Positions 1 through 8,483 of a stretch of 64,000 nt of DNA are shown piece after piece. The position numbers and the translations under genes are program-made. Under the pieces are notes generated by a model that was not told where the DNA came from, did not search any database, and saw only the letters and a program-made list of their open reading frames with translations. Location: NCBI GenBank assembly GCA_025998675.1, contig AP024673.1:523221-587220 (forward strand). The letters are read 5' to 3'. The stretch comes from Fimbriimonadales bacterium (GTDB lineage: Bacteria > Armatimonadota > Fimbriimonadia > Fimbriimonadales > GBS-DC). Every line of letters starts with the position of its first letter. The first letter of the stretch is position 1.

Positions 1-44
1 GTGGCGACACAACGCCCGTCTAACTTCAGGTACACTCGCTGCAT
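1..44 (-). CDS. N-terminal fragment of an element gene (runs off the window)
   Basis: An ATG at 44 on the minus strand is preceded by a strong Shine-Dalgarno sequence, AGGAGG at 59-54, nine bases upstream. The visible start reads MQRVYLKLDGRCVAT and stays open to the window edge. It is the next gene downstream of the ssDNA-binding-like gene, on the same strand, so it probably belongs to the same replication operon. Function cannot be told from 15 residues. Confidence 0.5.
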   Translation of the reverse strand, partial: MQRVYLKLDGRCVA

Positions 45-104
45 AGTTCATCACCTCCTGGAATGCGGGCGGGGCAGGAATGCCCACGCCCGCGCGTCGC
101 TGTT

Positions 105-530
105 TTACTGGGCGAAGGGATCCCCCGCCGTAGGTTGGGTTGGCGTCGCCTGTGGGGGCAGGAGAGACTCGATGCGGTTATAATGCCCACTACCATCACG
201 CTTGGGTTCCTGTTTCACAACGAGGCGACACGGCTTGCCAATAAGGTCGGCGAGGTTCAGCTCGTCATTCGGTTGCAACGCCTTGCCCAGTAGCACGGTT
301 GCGTAGCCAACGAGCTTGGACTTGGGCGAGGTCGACAGGCTCGTGTAGCAGCGCAAGGTTCGCCCGTCGTACTGCCCGCCATGAACCGTGAAAGTCCACT
401 GAAGTTGCTGCCCGCCATCCTCATACGGGTTGGACACCACCTCCAGCGAGGTGAGCGTTGCGCTGTAAACATCCGTAGGCAGGGGTTCGTAATTGCCCTG
501 CGAGACCTTGAGTGTAGGTAGTTGTGCCAT
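105..530 (-). CDS. Small element protein, possibly ssDNA-binding
   Basis: A 141-residue protein. The ATG at 530 is chosen because GAGGAGGT lies about seven bases upstream; a longer reading from 623 would overlap the primase/helicase gene and has no such site. The sequence is beta-rich, with a YEDGGQQLQWTFTV-like strand, a TLRCYTS segment and an IGKPCRLVV strand, and ends in a Pro/Thr/Gln-rich acidic tail (DPFAQ). A beta-rich core with a flexible acidic tail resembles phage single-stranded DNA-binding proteins, and its place just downstream of a primase/helicase supports a replication role. No diagnostic motif was recognised, so the function is inference. Confidence 0.6.
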   Translation of the reverse strand: MAQLPTLKVSQGNYEPLPTDVYSATLTSLEVVSNPYEDGGQQLQWTFTVHGGQYDGRTLRCYTSLSTSPKSKLVGYATVLLGKALQPNDELNLADLIGKPCRLVVKQEPKRDGSGHYNRIESLLPPQATPTQPTAGDPFAQ

Positions 531-543
531 CGGTTTTACCTCC

Positions 544-2928
544 TCAGTTGATGAGTAGCCCCGCGCTGTGAGCGTCGGGGCAAGTGCCCGCGCTATGCGC
601 GTCGGGCGTGTGTGTAGGCGCATGGGCAGTAGCCCGCGCGTCCAAAAGCGTGAGCCGTTGCAGCGCGAGTGGCACGGCAGGCGTGCCCGCCATCAGGCGC
701 ATGGCTTCTAACCATGAGGAGCGCGTCGCCAATATGAGCAAGTCGTATTCGGGCAGCTCGATGCGCGGGTAGTTGCGCTCTTGGGCGTGCGCCCACAGGT
801 GTTGCAACAAGTCCACCTCGTGGGGTTCGAGCGCGAAGTCATCATCAGGGCGTGAGAGGGTTTCAAGGAGCGCGTGGAAGTCGGCGTCGTCAAATTGCAC
901 ACCTGTTTCCTTAAGCCCCGAATCGTGTGCAATTTGTGCAATTTGGACACCTGTTTCCTTAAGCCCCGAATCGTGTGCAATTTGTGCAATTTGGACGGTT
1001 GGTAGTTTTACATACGCAACATTCGGGAACCCGCGCCTCTCCACCATCACCATACCTCGCGCTTTCCAGCGGGACACCCGCGCCTGCAACGCGCGTTCCG
1101 TGAGCCTGAACCCTGCTTGTGCGAGTGCGTCCATCAGTTGGGCATAAGTCGCCTCGCCCGCCTGCTGGAGGTAGTCTTTCACAGTGCGCCATTCGCTGGC
1201 GGGTAGGTTGGACTCTTCACACGGTACAAAGCGGTAGTTCTGCCGTAGAAACCGCGCCTGCCACTTCTGCCCATCACGGCACTTGGGCACGCTCAGTAAA
1301 ACGGCGTCTTCTCCACCACGCGAATCGAATCGTAAAAGCGCAACCGTGTCGGCTTTGCCTGCCCAACGAATACTGCCCGCAACGGCAGTTGTGGTCGGAC
1401 TTGCGCTGACCTCGCTCTCTTTGCGCGGGTGATGTAAGCACAGGAACGCCGCGCCCGTTTCCTTTGCCAACGCGCGAATGAGGTTCATCTTCTCGCGGGC
1501 TTCGGCTTCATCATTTGAGTCGACGGCTTCTACCCAGTCGAGCAGAGTGTCCACCACCACCACGCCCACGCCTTCGCGCTGAATCAGGTCTTTGTAGGCG
1601 TTGTATGTACCGTAGGACAGGGGCAGGAGTTGCTCACGGGGCAGTACGATGATGTTGCGCTCGCGCGAGCCGTAGTAGGTTTCCATCACTTCCTTGAGGC
1701 GGGCAAACGGGTCATCGAAGTCGAGCCAGAGGACTTTACACTGCGGGACAGGGACGCGCCCCCAAAGCGTGCCCCCACATTCCAGCGCGTCGGCGAGTTC
1801 GAGGGCAAAGACGGACTTGCCCACGCCAGGGACGCCACATAAGATGGTGAGCCTGCCCGCGTGGAGAAGGTTCGGTACTAAGACCTCTGCTGTTTCGGTT
1901 TCGAGTGCGCCGTAGCTAACGGGCGTGAAGGTGAGTTCATCATCACGCCCGGTCTCGCCGTTCCCAAATTGCCCAAATTGCACAAATTGCACAAATTGCA
2001 CGCTCTCATGGGGGTCTATAGAATCGTGTGTAATTTGGAGGGCGTGTGCAATTTGGAGTCGTTCGCGCAGCACATTTTTGAAAGCGTCGGCGTCGCCGCC
2101 AACCGCTTGCCAGAGGTTATTCGCGTCTTTGTGTCCATCAGGCAAGGACACCACCCTGACGCGCTCTGCTAAGTCGGGCGGGCAGGTGGCAGCTAACTTG
2201 CGTAGTAAGACCGCGCCCTCAGCGTCGCCATCAGGAATGATGTAGAGGTTCGCGAACCTTTGGGCTACATTCCAAAAGTGCTGCAGCACATCATCGGGCG
2301 GGTTATTATTCGGGAACCCCAGCGCAGGTAAACCCGCGTGCCAGAGTGTCCACAGGTCGCTCACGCCCTCAACACACCACAGATTTGCGCCCGAATACTC
2401 GCTGAGACGCCATAGCCCGTAAAGCGCAGGGGAACCTTGCCTGCGAAACCGCTCTCCGCTGAGTCCAACCCGCCACTGAACCGACACGGTTTCGCCCTGC
2501 TCGTTCTGGTACGGGATTCTTACGGCGTCCACGCCCCCGTAGCGTCCATCAGAAACGCCCCACTGCCTCAGCAGGTCGGCGTTCAGCATTTTGGCGTCGG
2601 CGAGTTGCTGCAGCGTACACCCCTCGAACTGGGGCGCATCGTTGCGTTCACGGCGCGGGCGTGTGTCTACTCCTGCCAACCTGCGCAACGCCTCGCCGAC
2701 GGCTTCTTGCGGGCAGCCCGCGTGGCAGTGCCAGAGTAAACGCCCGTCTTTCTCGGTTAGGTGGAGACTCGGCGTGCGGTCATCATGCGCTGGGCAGTTC
2801 ACCATGTAGGAGCCATCAGGTTGGCGCAGGGCGCGTGGAAAATGGGGTAAAATACTGTCGAGGTTCATCACCTCGCCACCACCACGCCGCGCCCCCTGAA
2901 CCTGAACGGGGGGCAGGCTACGCCTCAT
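544..2928 (-). CDS. Phage/plasmid-type primase-helicase (zinc finger, Toprim, RepA-like ATPase)
   Basis: A 794-residue replication protein. Around residues 40-75 there is a CHC2-like zinc-binding primase motif (VNCPAHDD then WHCHAGC). A Toprim-like region follows near residues 165-290 (LWCVEGVSDLWTL, YIIPDGD). A RecA/RepA-type ATPase starts near 355, with Walker A GVPGVGKS, Walker B VVVVDTLLDW and an LHHPRK sensor. A winged-helix-like segment comes after the ATPase, then two perfect 16-residue repeats. Such proteins lay primers and unwind the origin of mobile elements. The start at 2928 overlaps the XRE stop (ATGA) and has AGGAGG ten bases upstream; a second ATG lies at 2868. Two clusters of short repeats inside the gene resemble iterons. 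Confidence 0.85.
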   Translation of the reverse strand: MRRSLPPVQVQGARRGGGEVMNLDSILPHFPRALRQPDGSYMVNCPAHDDRTPSLHLTEKDGRLLWHCHAGCPQEAVGEALRRLAGVDTRPRRERNDAPQFEGCTLQQLADAKMLNADLLRQWGVSDGRYGGVDAVRIPYQNEQGETVSVQWRVGLSGERFRRQGSPALYGLWRLSEYSGANLWCVEGVSDLWTLWHAGLPALGFPNNNPPDDVLQHFWNVAQRFANLYIIPDGDAEGAVLLRKLAATCPPDLAERVRVVSLPDGHKDANNLWQAVGGDADAFKNVLRERLQIAHALQITHDSIDPHESVQFVQFVQFGQFGNGETGRDDELTFTPVSYGALETETAEVLVPNLLHAGRLTILCGVPGVGKSVFALELADALECGGTLWGRVPVPQCKVLWLDFDDPFARLKEVMETYYGSRERNIIVLPREQLLPLSYGTYNAYKDLIQREGVGVVVVDTLLDWVEAVDSNDEAEAREKMNLIRALAKETGAAFLCLHHPRKESEVSASPTTTAVAGSIRWAGKADTVALLRFDSRGGEDAVLLSVPKCRDGQKWQARFLRQNYRFVPCEESNLPASEWRTVKDYLQQAGEATYAQLMDALAQAGFRLTERALQARVSRWKARGMVMVERRGFPNVAYVKLPTVQIAQIAHDSGLKETGVQIAQIAHDSGLKETGVQFDDADFHALLETLSRPDDDFALEPHEVDLLQHLWAHAQERNYPRIELPEYDLLILATRSSWLEAMRLMAGTPAVPLALQRLTLLDARATAHAPTHTPDAHSAGTCPDAHSAGLLIN
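901..996 (-). repeat. Perfect 48-bp tandem duplication within the primase-helicase
   Basis: The 48 bases 901-948 are repeated exactly at 949-996. On the coding strand each copy encodes VQIAQIAHDSGLKETG. Each copy contains GTGCAATTTGTGCAATTTGG on the plus strand, that is two CAATTTG cores nine bases apart. A further CAAATTGCAC lies just outside at 891-900 in the opposite orientation. Confidence 0.9.
1963..2058. repeat. Iteron-like cluster of 9-bp repeats with inverted copies
   Basis: Four consecutive 9-bp units of the type CMCAAATTG occupy 1963-1998. Two copies in the opposite orientation, GTGTGTAATTTGGAG and GTGTGCAATTTGGAG, end at 2040 and 2058. The same core occurs in the cluster at 891-996, so about eleven copies sit inside one replication gene. 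In the protein they encode the low-complexity stretch VQFVQFVQFGQFG. Spaced short repeats inside or beside a replication gene are typical of iteron-type origins; whether this one is an origin is inference. Confidence 0.5.
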
Positions 2929-3146
2929 GAGGCTTCCACCTCCTGCGGTTCAGAGTCGTAGCCCAGTTCCTGCAACGACACGCCGAGCAAGTCGGCTATT
3001 TTCTGTGCTACTTCGCGTCGCTTGGGGGGCAAGCCCCAAGTTTCCCAAAGCCACCAGCAACGCAGGCTCACACCCGCCTTTCGGCAGGCTACTTCCACAG
3101 GCAAGCCCCTGCGCTTTCGCGCTTCCCTTAGTTGCGTATTCGGCAT
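2925..3146 (-). CDS. XRE-family helix-turn-helix regulator
   Basis: A 73-residue protein with the HTH_3 layout: LREARKRRGLPVEVACRKAG, a second helix near the two Trp residues, then AQKIADLLGVSLQEL. Such proteins are usually Cro/CI-like regulators of mobile elements. Its ATG at 3146 has a strong AAGGAGGT upstream, and its stop overlaps the primase-helicase start by four bases, so the two are probably translationally coupled. It is divergent from the gene at 3212, and the 65-bp gap carries an inverted repeat that could be its operator. Confidence 0.85.
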   Translation of the reverse strand: MPNTQLREARKRRGLPVEVACRKAGVSLRCWWLWETWGLPPKRREVAQKIADLLGVSLQELGYDSEPQEVEAS

Positions 3147-3173
3147 AGTGAAGACCTCCTTACATTTACACTG

Positions 3174-3204
3174 CCCTTAGGTATACTTAACCCCACACTA
3201 AGGG
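3174..3204. promoter_or_regulatory. Divergent promoter region with inverted repeat (candidate XRE operator)
   Basis: CCCTTAG (3174-3180) and CTAAGGG (3198-3204) form a 7-bp inverted repeat with 17 bases between. The repeat encloses GGTATACT (TATACT at 3182-3187), a promoter hexamer like those seen across the window, which would drive the gene at 3212. A repressor bound here would cover that promoter. Confidence 0.5.
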
Positions 3205-3211
3205 GCTTAGT

Positions 3212-4267
3212 ATGGGGCTAACTCTGAGGCAGTTATTAGAGGCGCGTTATGAACTGCCCGAAGTTGTGTGGCAGGAACTACTCACGCGCGGGTATGCCTA
3301 TGCGTATGAACTCGCTGCTGATGAACAGGAGCGAGAGGAAGCGTTCGATGCTGCTCTCGCCTACCTGAAGCGCAAGGGCATTCGCCTGCGCCCGAAGTCG
3401 CCTGAACCTACCTTGCTCACACTGTTCAGTAGCCACGCGCTTTCGCGGGCGTTTACGGCTATTCAGTGGGGCGAGTTGCGGGGGCTACTGAACGCGCCCT
3501 TAGACGCGCTCACAAAGCGGGAACAGGTGTTGCGCAACGCCATAGAGGAGTTTCGCGCGAAGTTCCTGCCTGAAGGCGCGATTCCTGTGGAAGCCATTCC
3601 TGAGTGGCTTCGCGCTCATGAGCAGTTTCACCCTACCTACTGGGCGACGGTTCACCTGCCCCGTGAGGTGTGGGAACGCCTCGCGCAGGGCGAAGCCGTT
3701 TCACTCACGCTCTCGCGCGAGAATGTGCAACGGTTAGGCGGGGACGCGCCTACCCTGCGGTACAACGGCTATGCCTACCGTGTCGCCCCTGAACTCGCGC
3801 GGGCGGTACAGGAACTGGGGCGGTTCACACACTGGGCAGAGTCGCAGTGCTTAGAGTTCCTGCTCTCGAATGCTATGCCCGACGGCTTGCCTGCGGAAGC
3901 ACACCTCACCTTTGGGCTAAGCGAAGGTACAACCTACATCACCCTGCGCCTGCCTGCGTTCCTTGTCGCCGATTCGGTTGCGCTGTTGTACCGCAGGCTA
4001 CAGAAACGCGCCTACGGGAACCGCAAGCGGTTGCAAGGTATTCAGGAGCGCATAGCGGAACTCATTCGCTTCGTGGAAGCCTACCGCGCTCAGAATCCTA
4101 AGGCGCGTTGGCGCGAGGTGGCAGGCGCGTGGAATGCGCACTGCCTACAGCAGCAACGCCCTCCTGAGTGGCGGGCTTCGGAATCTACCTTGAAACGGCA
4201 TTATGAGCGGTACATTCGCACTGTGTTGGAGTTGGTGCGAGGTTCCCCTGCAGGCGAATCCGTGTAG
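3212..4267 (+). CDS. Unknown element protein with possible C-terminal DNA-binding helices
   Basis: A 351-residue protein I do not recognise. The N-terminus is helical and acidic (LAADEQEREEAFDAALAYLK). The middle looks like a mixed alpha/beta domain. The C-terminus, residues about 265-340, is basic and helical, with ARWREVAGAWNAH, then ESTLKRHYERYI, which resembles an HTH followed by a basic helix. AAGGGG lies six bases before the ATG. It is the only long rightward gene of the element and is divergent from the XRE regulator, so it may be the other arm of a genetic switch. Its 3' end overlaps an opposite-strand small gene. Confidence 0.7.
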   Translation: MGLTLRQLLEARYELPEVVWQELLTRGYAYAYELAADEQEREEAFDAALAYLKRKGIRLRPKSPEPTLLTLFSSHALSRAFTAIQWGELRGLLNAPLDALTKREQVLRNAIEEFRAKFLPEGAIPVEAIPEWLRAHEQFHPTYWATVHLPREVWERLAQGEAVSLTLSRENVQRLGGDAPTLRYNGYAYRVAPELARAVQELGRFTHWAESQCLEFLLSNAMPDGLPAEAHLTFGLSEGTTYITLRLPAFLVADSVALLYRRLQKRAYGNRKRLQGIQERIAELIRFVEAYRAQNPKARWREVAGAWNAHCLQQQRPPEWRASESTLKRHYERYIRTVLELVRGSPAGESV

Positions 4268-4370
4268 CCTCTACCTGTTGCAAGCGGTTATGCACCTCGC
4301 GCAAGCACTGTTCGAGCCGTGCTAAGCGTTCCTGCAGGCGCATAACCGCTTGCCGTTCCTCTGGCGTCAT
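4185..4370 (-). CDS. Small coiled-coil protein downstream of the integrase
   Basis: A 61-residue reading frame. The ATG at 4370 is chosen because GGGTATGAT (hexamer 4382-4377) ends six bases upstream, which matches the leaderless promoters found elsewhere in the window. The first half is a heptad-patterned helix (RLQERLARLEQCLREVHNRLQQVEATRIRL). No Shine-Dalgarno site is visible. It overlaps the end of the rightward 351-residue gene by 83 bases in antisense. Function is unknown; a small excision or regulatory factor is possible but unproven. Confidence 0.45.
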   Translation of the reverse strand: MTPEERQAVMRLQERLARLEQCLREVHNRLQQVEATRIRLQGNLAPTPTQCECTAHNAVSR

Positions 4371-4427
4371 GCGTCCATCATACCCACCGCTGCTAAAATG
4401 CGACACATGCGACACGCGAAGGTATGC

Positions 4428-5363
4428 TTACCGTCGCCCGCGCCCGCGTTGCAGCAGGGCGTTCACAGGGCTATGCTCCTTATGCGCCTGTTGCAGGTCG
4501 GCTTGTGCTAATGGCAAGTAGTGTTGTAGCACGGTATAACTGGAATGCCCCATCATCAGGCGCAAGCGTTCTAAGTCGAGTCCGTTGCGCAAGCACCACA
4601 CGGCGAAGCAGCGTCGAAGCGCGTGGGGCGAGAGTTTCACGCCTGCCCGTTTCCCTATGCGCTCGACGGCTTCACATAGCCCGCTCAGTTGCAGTGCGCC
4701 ATGCCTGCCCCACCACAAGAGCGAATTTTCAGAGAGGGCGTGGGGGCAGGCTTGCAGGTACTTGCGCAAGGCGAGGCGTGTTTCGGGCGACAGGAATACG
4801 GCGCGTTGCTTGCCCCCTTTCCCTCTCACGGTTAGACACTCCTGCTGAGCGTCGGCGACGGTTAAGCTGAGCAGTTCACTCGCCCGTAAACCTGTGTCTA
4901 ATGCCACCATCAGCAACGCTCTGTCGCGCTTGCGTAGCCAGTGCGTTCCCTCGCAGGCGCGAAGGAGTTTCTCCAGTTCCTCTGCTGTGGGGATGGGCTT
5001 CGCTTTCGGCGGGGCTTTGGGGCGTTGCACCTTAGCGCAGGGGTTCGTTTCAAGGAATCCCTCTTTCGTTAACCAGTTCAGGAAGGCGTGAATATGCCTG
5101 TAGTCTTTGGCTAAGGTGTATTGGCTTATGCCCTGCGCCTTGCGCTTCAAGAGGTAGGCGCGAATGTGGACGGGTTGTATGGCTTGCACGGTATGGACGC
5201 CCTGCTGCTGCAAGGAGTCTATAAACGGTCTGAGCACTTTACGGTAGGCTACTGGAGTATGGCGAGACTCGCTGCTCAGCGCCACGGTTTCTACCCAGAG
5301 GTTCAGGTATTCGGTAAGTTCAGTGCGCTCTGCTACTTTCAGGTGTCCCCAGGTCGAAGGCAT
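4428..5363 (-). CDS. Tyrosine recombinase (integrase) of the element
   Basis: A 311-residue phage-integrase-family protein. The N-terminal core-binding (SAM-like) domain covers about residues 15-105. The catalytic domain shows the full set of active-site residues: Arg in TGLRASEL, Lys in RGKGGKQRAV, His and Arg in SPHALRR, His in MGHSS and the nucleophile Tyr in VLQHYL. It should integrate and excise the element at the adjacent tRNA-Leu site at 5453-5517. The ATG at 5363 is preferred because AAGGAAAGG precedes it; a longer frame begins at 5411. The size is close to XerC/D. Confidence 0.92.
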   Translation of the reverse strand: MPSTWGHLKVAERTELTEYLNLWVETVALSSESRHTPVAYRKVLRPFIDSLQQQGVHTVQAIQPVHIRAYLLKRKAQGISQYTLAKDYRHIHAFLNWLTKEGFLETNPCAKVQRPKAPPKAKPIPTAEELEKLLRACEGTHWLRKRDRALLMVALDTGLRASELLSLTVADAQQECLTVRGKGGKQRAVFLSPETRLALRKYLQACPHALSENSLLWWGRHGALQLSGLCEAVERIGKRAGVKLSPHALRRCFAVWCLRNGLDLERLRLMMGHSSYTVLQHYLPLAQADLQQAHKEHSPVNALLQRGRGRR

Positions 5364-5452
5364 ATACCTTTCCTTGCGAAAGGGGCGGTTTCCACAAGGG
5401 GTAGGGTACAAGGCGTGTGAGGGTGTCTATGGGTTGTATGGGCAAGTTCAAC

Positions 5453-5517
5453 GGTAGACGCGGGGGACTTAAAATCCTCTGGGGCAACCCGTGCGGGTTC
5501 GAATCCCGCCCTGGGCA
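5453..5517 (+). pseudogene. 3' portion of tRNA-Leu(UAA), attachment site attR
   Basis: The sequence has the conserved GGTAGACGC, an anticodon arm with loop CTTAAAA (anticodon TAA), a long variable arm, a perfect T-arm (GCGGG, loop TTCGAAT, CCCGC) and the 3' acceptor strand CCTGGGC plus A; CCA is not encoded. The 5' part is missing: upstream of 5453 nothing can pair to form the D-stem, and no 5' acceptor strand fits properly. A tRNA truncated at its 5' side beside an integrase is the hallmark of attR. A divergent full tRNA is possible but unlikely. Confidence 0.75.
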
Positions 5518-5617
5518 CTTGGCACAACCCGCTGTACCCCTCGCGCTCATAACACGCTACAGGTCGCAGTCCCCAGAAACCCCACACGCACCCATTTCCG
5601 CAAGTCCTCAGGGCATG

Positions 5618-6301
5618 CTACTGCTTGATATGAATCGACGGCGGCTGGATGTAGAGCGGCGTGAGGGTGAACGGATGTACCCATTCCTGCGCCTGAAAGC
5701 GCCGCCAGCCGACCTGCACGACGCCCTCTACCGACGGCGAGTCGATAATCCGCCAGTTCAGATGGGGCAGGTGAGGCGCAAGCCATTCCCGCGCATGCGC
5801 CGCGCCGATTGCCTGTACCTCCCCGCTTGCAGGGGTGGTTTGCGTCAGCCAGTCGCCCAGCGCGTCGCGCACGATAAACGCGGGTTCACTCAGCGGCTGG
5901 GGCAAGCCGTCGGTAGGGGGCAGCAGCCACTGCAGGTAGAGCGCGTCGCGGCGGGCGGGCAGCGCAACCAGTGTCGAAGCCCCTTCAGGCATCTGCATCG
6001 CGCACGCTTCGAACGCGCTCACCGCGACCAGCGGCTTGCCCAGCGCGTGCGCCCAGCTTTTAGCCAGCATCACACCTATCTTCAGCCCCGTGAACGCGCC
6101 TGGTCCGACATCAACCGCGAAAGCGTCCACCTGCGATAGGGTCAGCCCTTGCCGTGCGAGCAGCCACTCCGCCGCCCGCAGCAGACTCCCCGACAGGTTC
6201 ATCCCGTGCGCCAGTCGCACCGCGCCCAGCAGCGCGCCCTCCTGCGCCAGCACAACGCCGCACACCGCGCCCGTCGACTCAATCGCCAGAATTCGCCCCA
6301 T
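5618..6301 (-). CDS. tsaB: tRNA threonylcarbamoyladenosine biosynthesis protein TsaB
   Basis: A 227-residue protein of the ASKHA fold. It starts MGRILAIEST, has SGSLLRAAEWLL, and carries the family signature DAFAVDVGPGAFTGLKIGV. TsaB is the non-catalytic partner of TsaD in making t6A37 on ANN-decoding tRNAs in the cytoplasm. The ATG at 6301 is chosen because GGGTACTAT ends seven bases upstream; longer readings begin at 6310 and 6319. It is divergent from gyrB. Confidence 0.9.
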   Translation of the reverse strand: MGRILAIESTGAVCGVVLAQEGALLGAVRLAHGMNLSGSLLRAAEWLLARQGLTLSQVDAFAVDVGPGAFTGLKIGVMLAKSWAHALGKPLVAVSAFEACAMQMPEGASTLVALPARRDALYLQWLLPPTDGLPQPLSEPAFIVRDALGDWLTQTTPASGEVQAIGAAHAREWLAPHLPHLNWRIIDSPSVEGVVQVGWRRFQAQEWVHPFTLTPLYIQPPSIHIKQ

Positions 6302-6308
6302 ACGCCGC

Positions 6309-6317
6309 ATAGTACCC
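6309..6317 (-). promoter_or_regulatory. Probable tsaB promoter, leaderless
   Basis: GGGTACTAT on the minus strand, ending seven bases before the chosen tsaB ATG. It is one of the GGG-extended -10 boxes of this window. No Shine-Dalgarno site precedes the start. Confidence 0.45.
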
Positions 6318-6322
6318 AATCA

Positions 6323-6330
6323 GGTATACT
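6323..6330 (+). promoter_or_regulatory. Probable gyrB promoter (extended -10)
   Basis: GGTATACT, with the hexamer TATACT at 6325-6330, lies about 46 bases before the gyrB ATG. No clear TTGACA box is seen upstream. Confidence 0.5.
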
Positions 6331-6352
6331 TATTGTGTATCCAGCCGGGTAA

Positions 6353-8434
<2,082 letters not shown>

Positions 8435-8464
8435 ACCCGGTTCGGAATAACACCAGCGACGCGC

Positions 8465-8474
8465 GGGGTACAAT
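8465..8474 (+). promoter_or_regulatory. Extended -10 promoter of the VWA gene, leaderless
   Basis: GGGGTACAAT (hexamer 8469-8474) ends nine bases before the ATG at 8484. This leaves room for little or no 5' leader. Confidence 0.6.
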
Positions 8475-8483
8475 AAGCCGTCT

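Larger units (their letters stand above)
1..5517. mobile_element. Right-hand part of an integrative element in tRNA-Leu
   Basis: The block holds phage/plasmid-type genes: an ssDNA-binding-like protein, a primase/helicase, an XRE regulator with a divergent partner, and a tyrosine recombinase. The recombinase lies next to a tRNA-Leu fragment at 5453-5517. Only the 3' portion of the tRNA is here and its 3' end faces away from the element, which is the expected attR arrangement. The left end and an intact tRNA-Leu should therefore lie beyond position 1. No capsid, terminase or conjugation genes are visible in this part, so it could be a satellite, an integrated plasmid or the end of a prophage. 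From 5618 rightward the genes are core chromosomal. Confidence 0.75.

Noticed and set aside
5430-5517. A complete functional tRNA-Leu
   Set aside because: The 5' acceptor match is poor (only wobble pairs and one mismatch), position 8 is not U and no D-stem can form, so only the 3' portion is supported.
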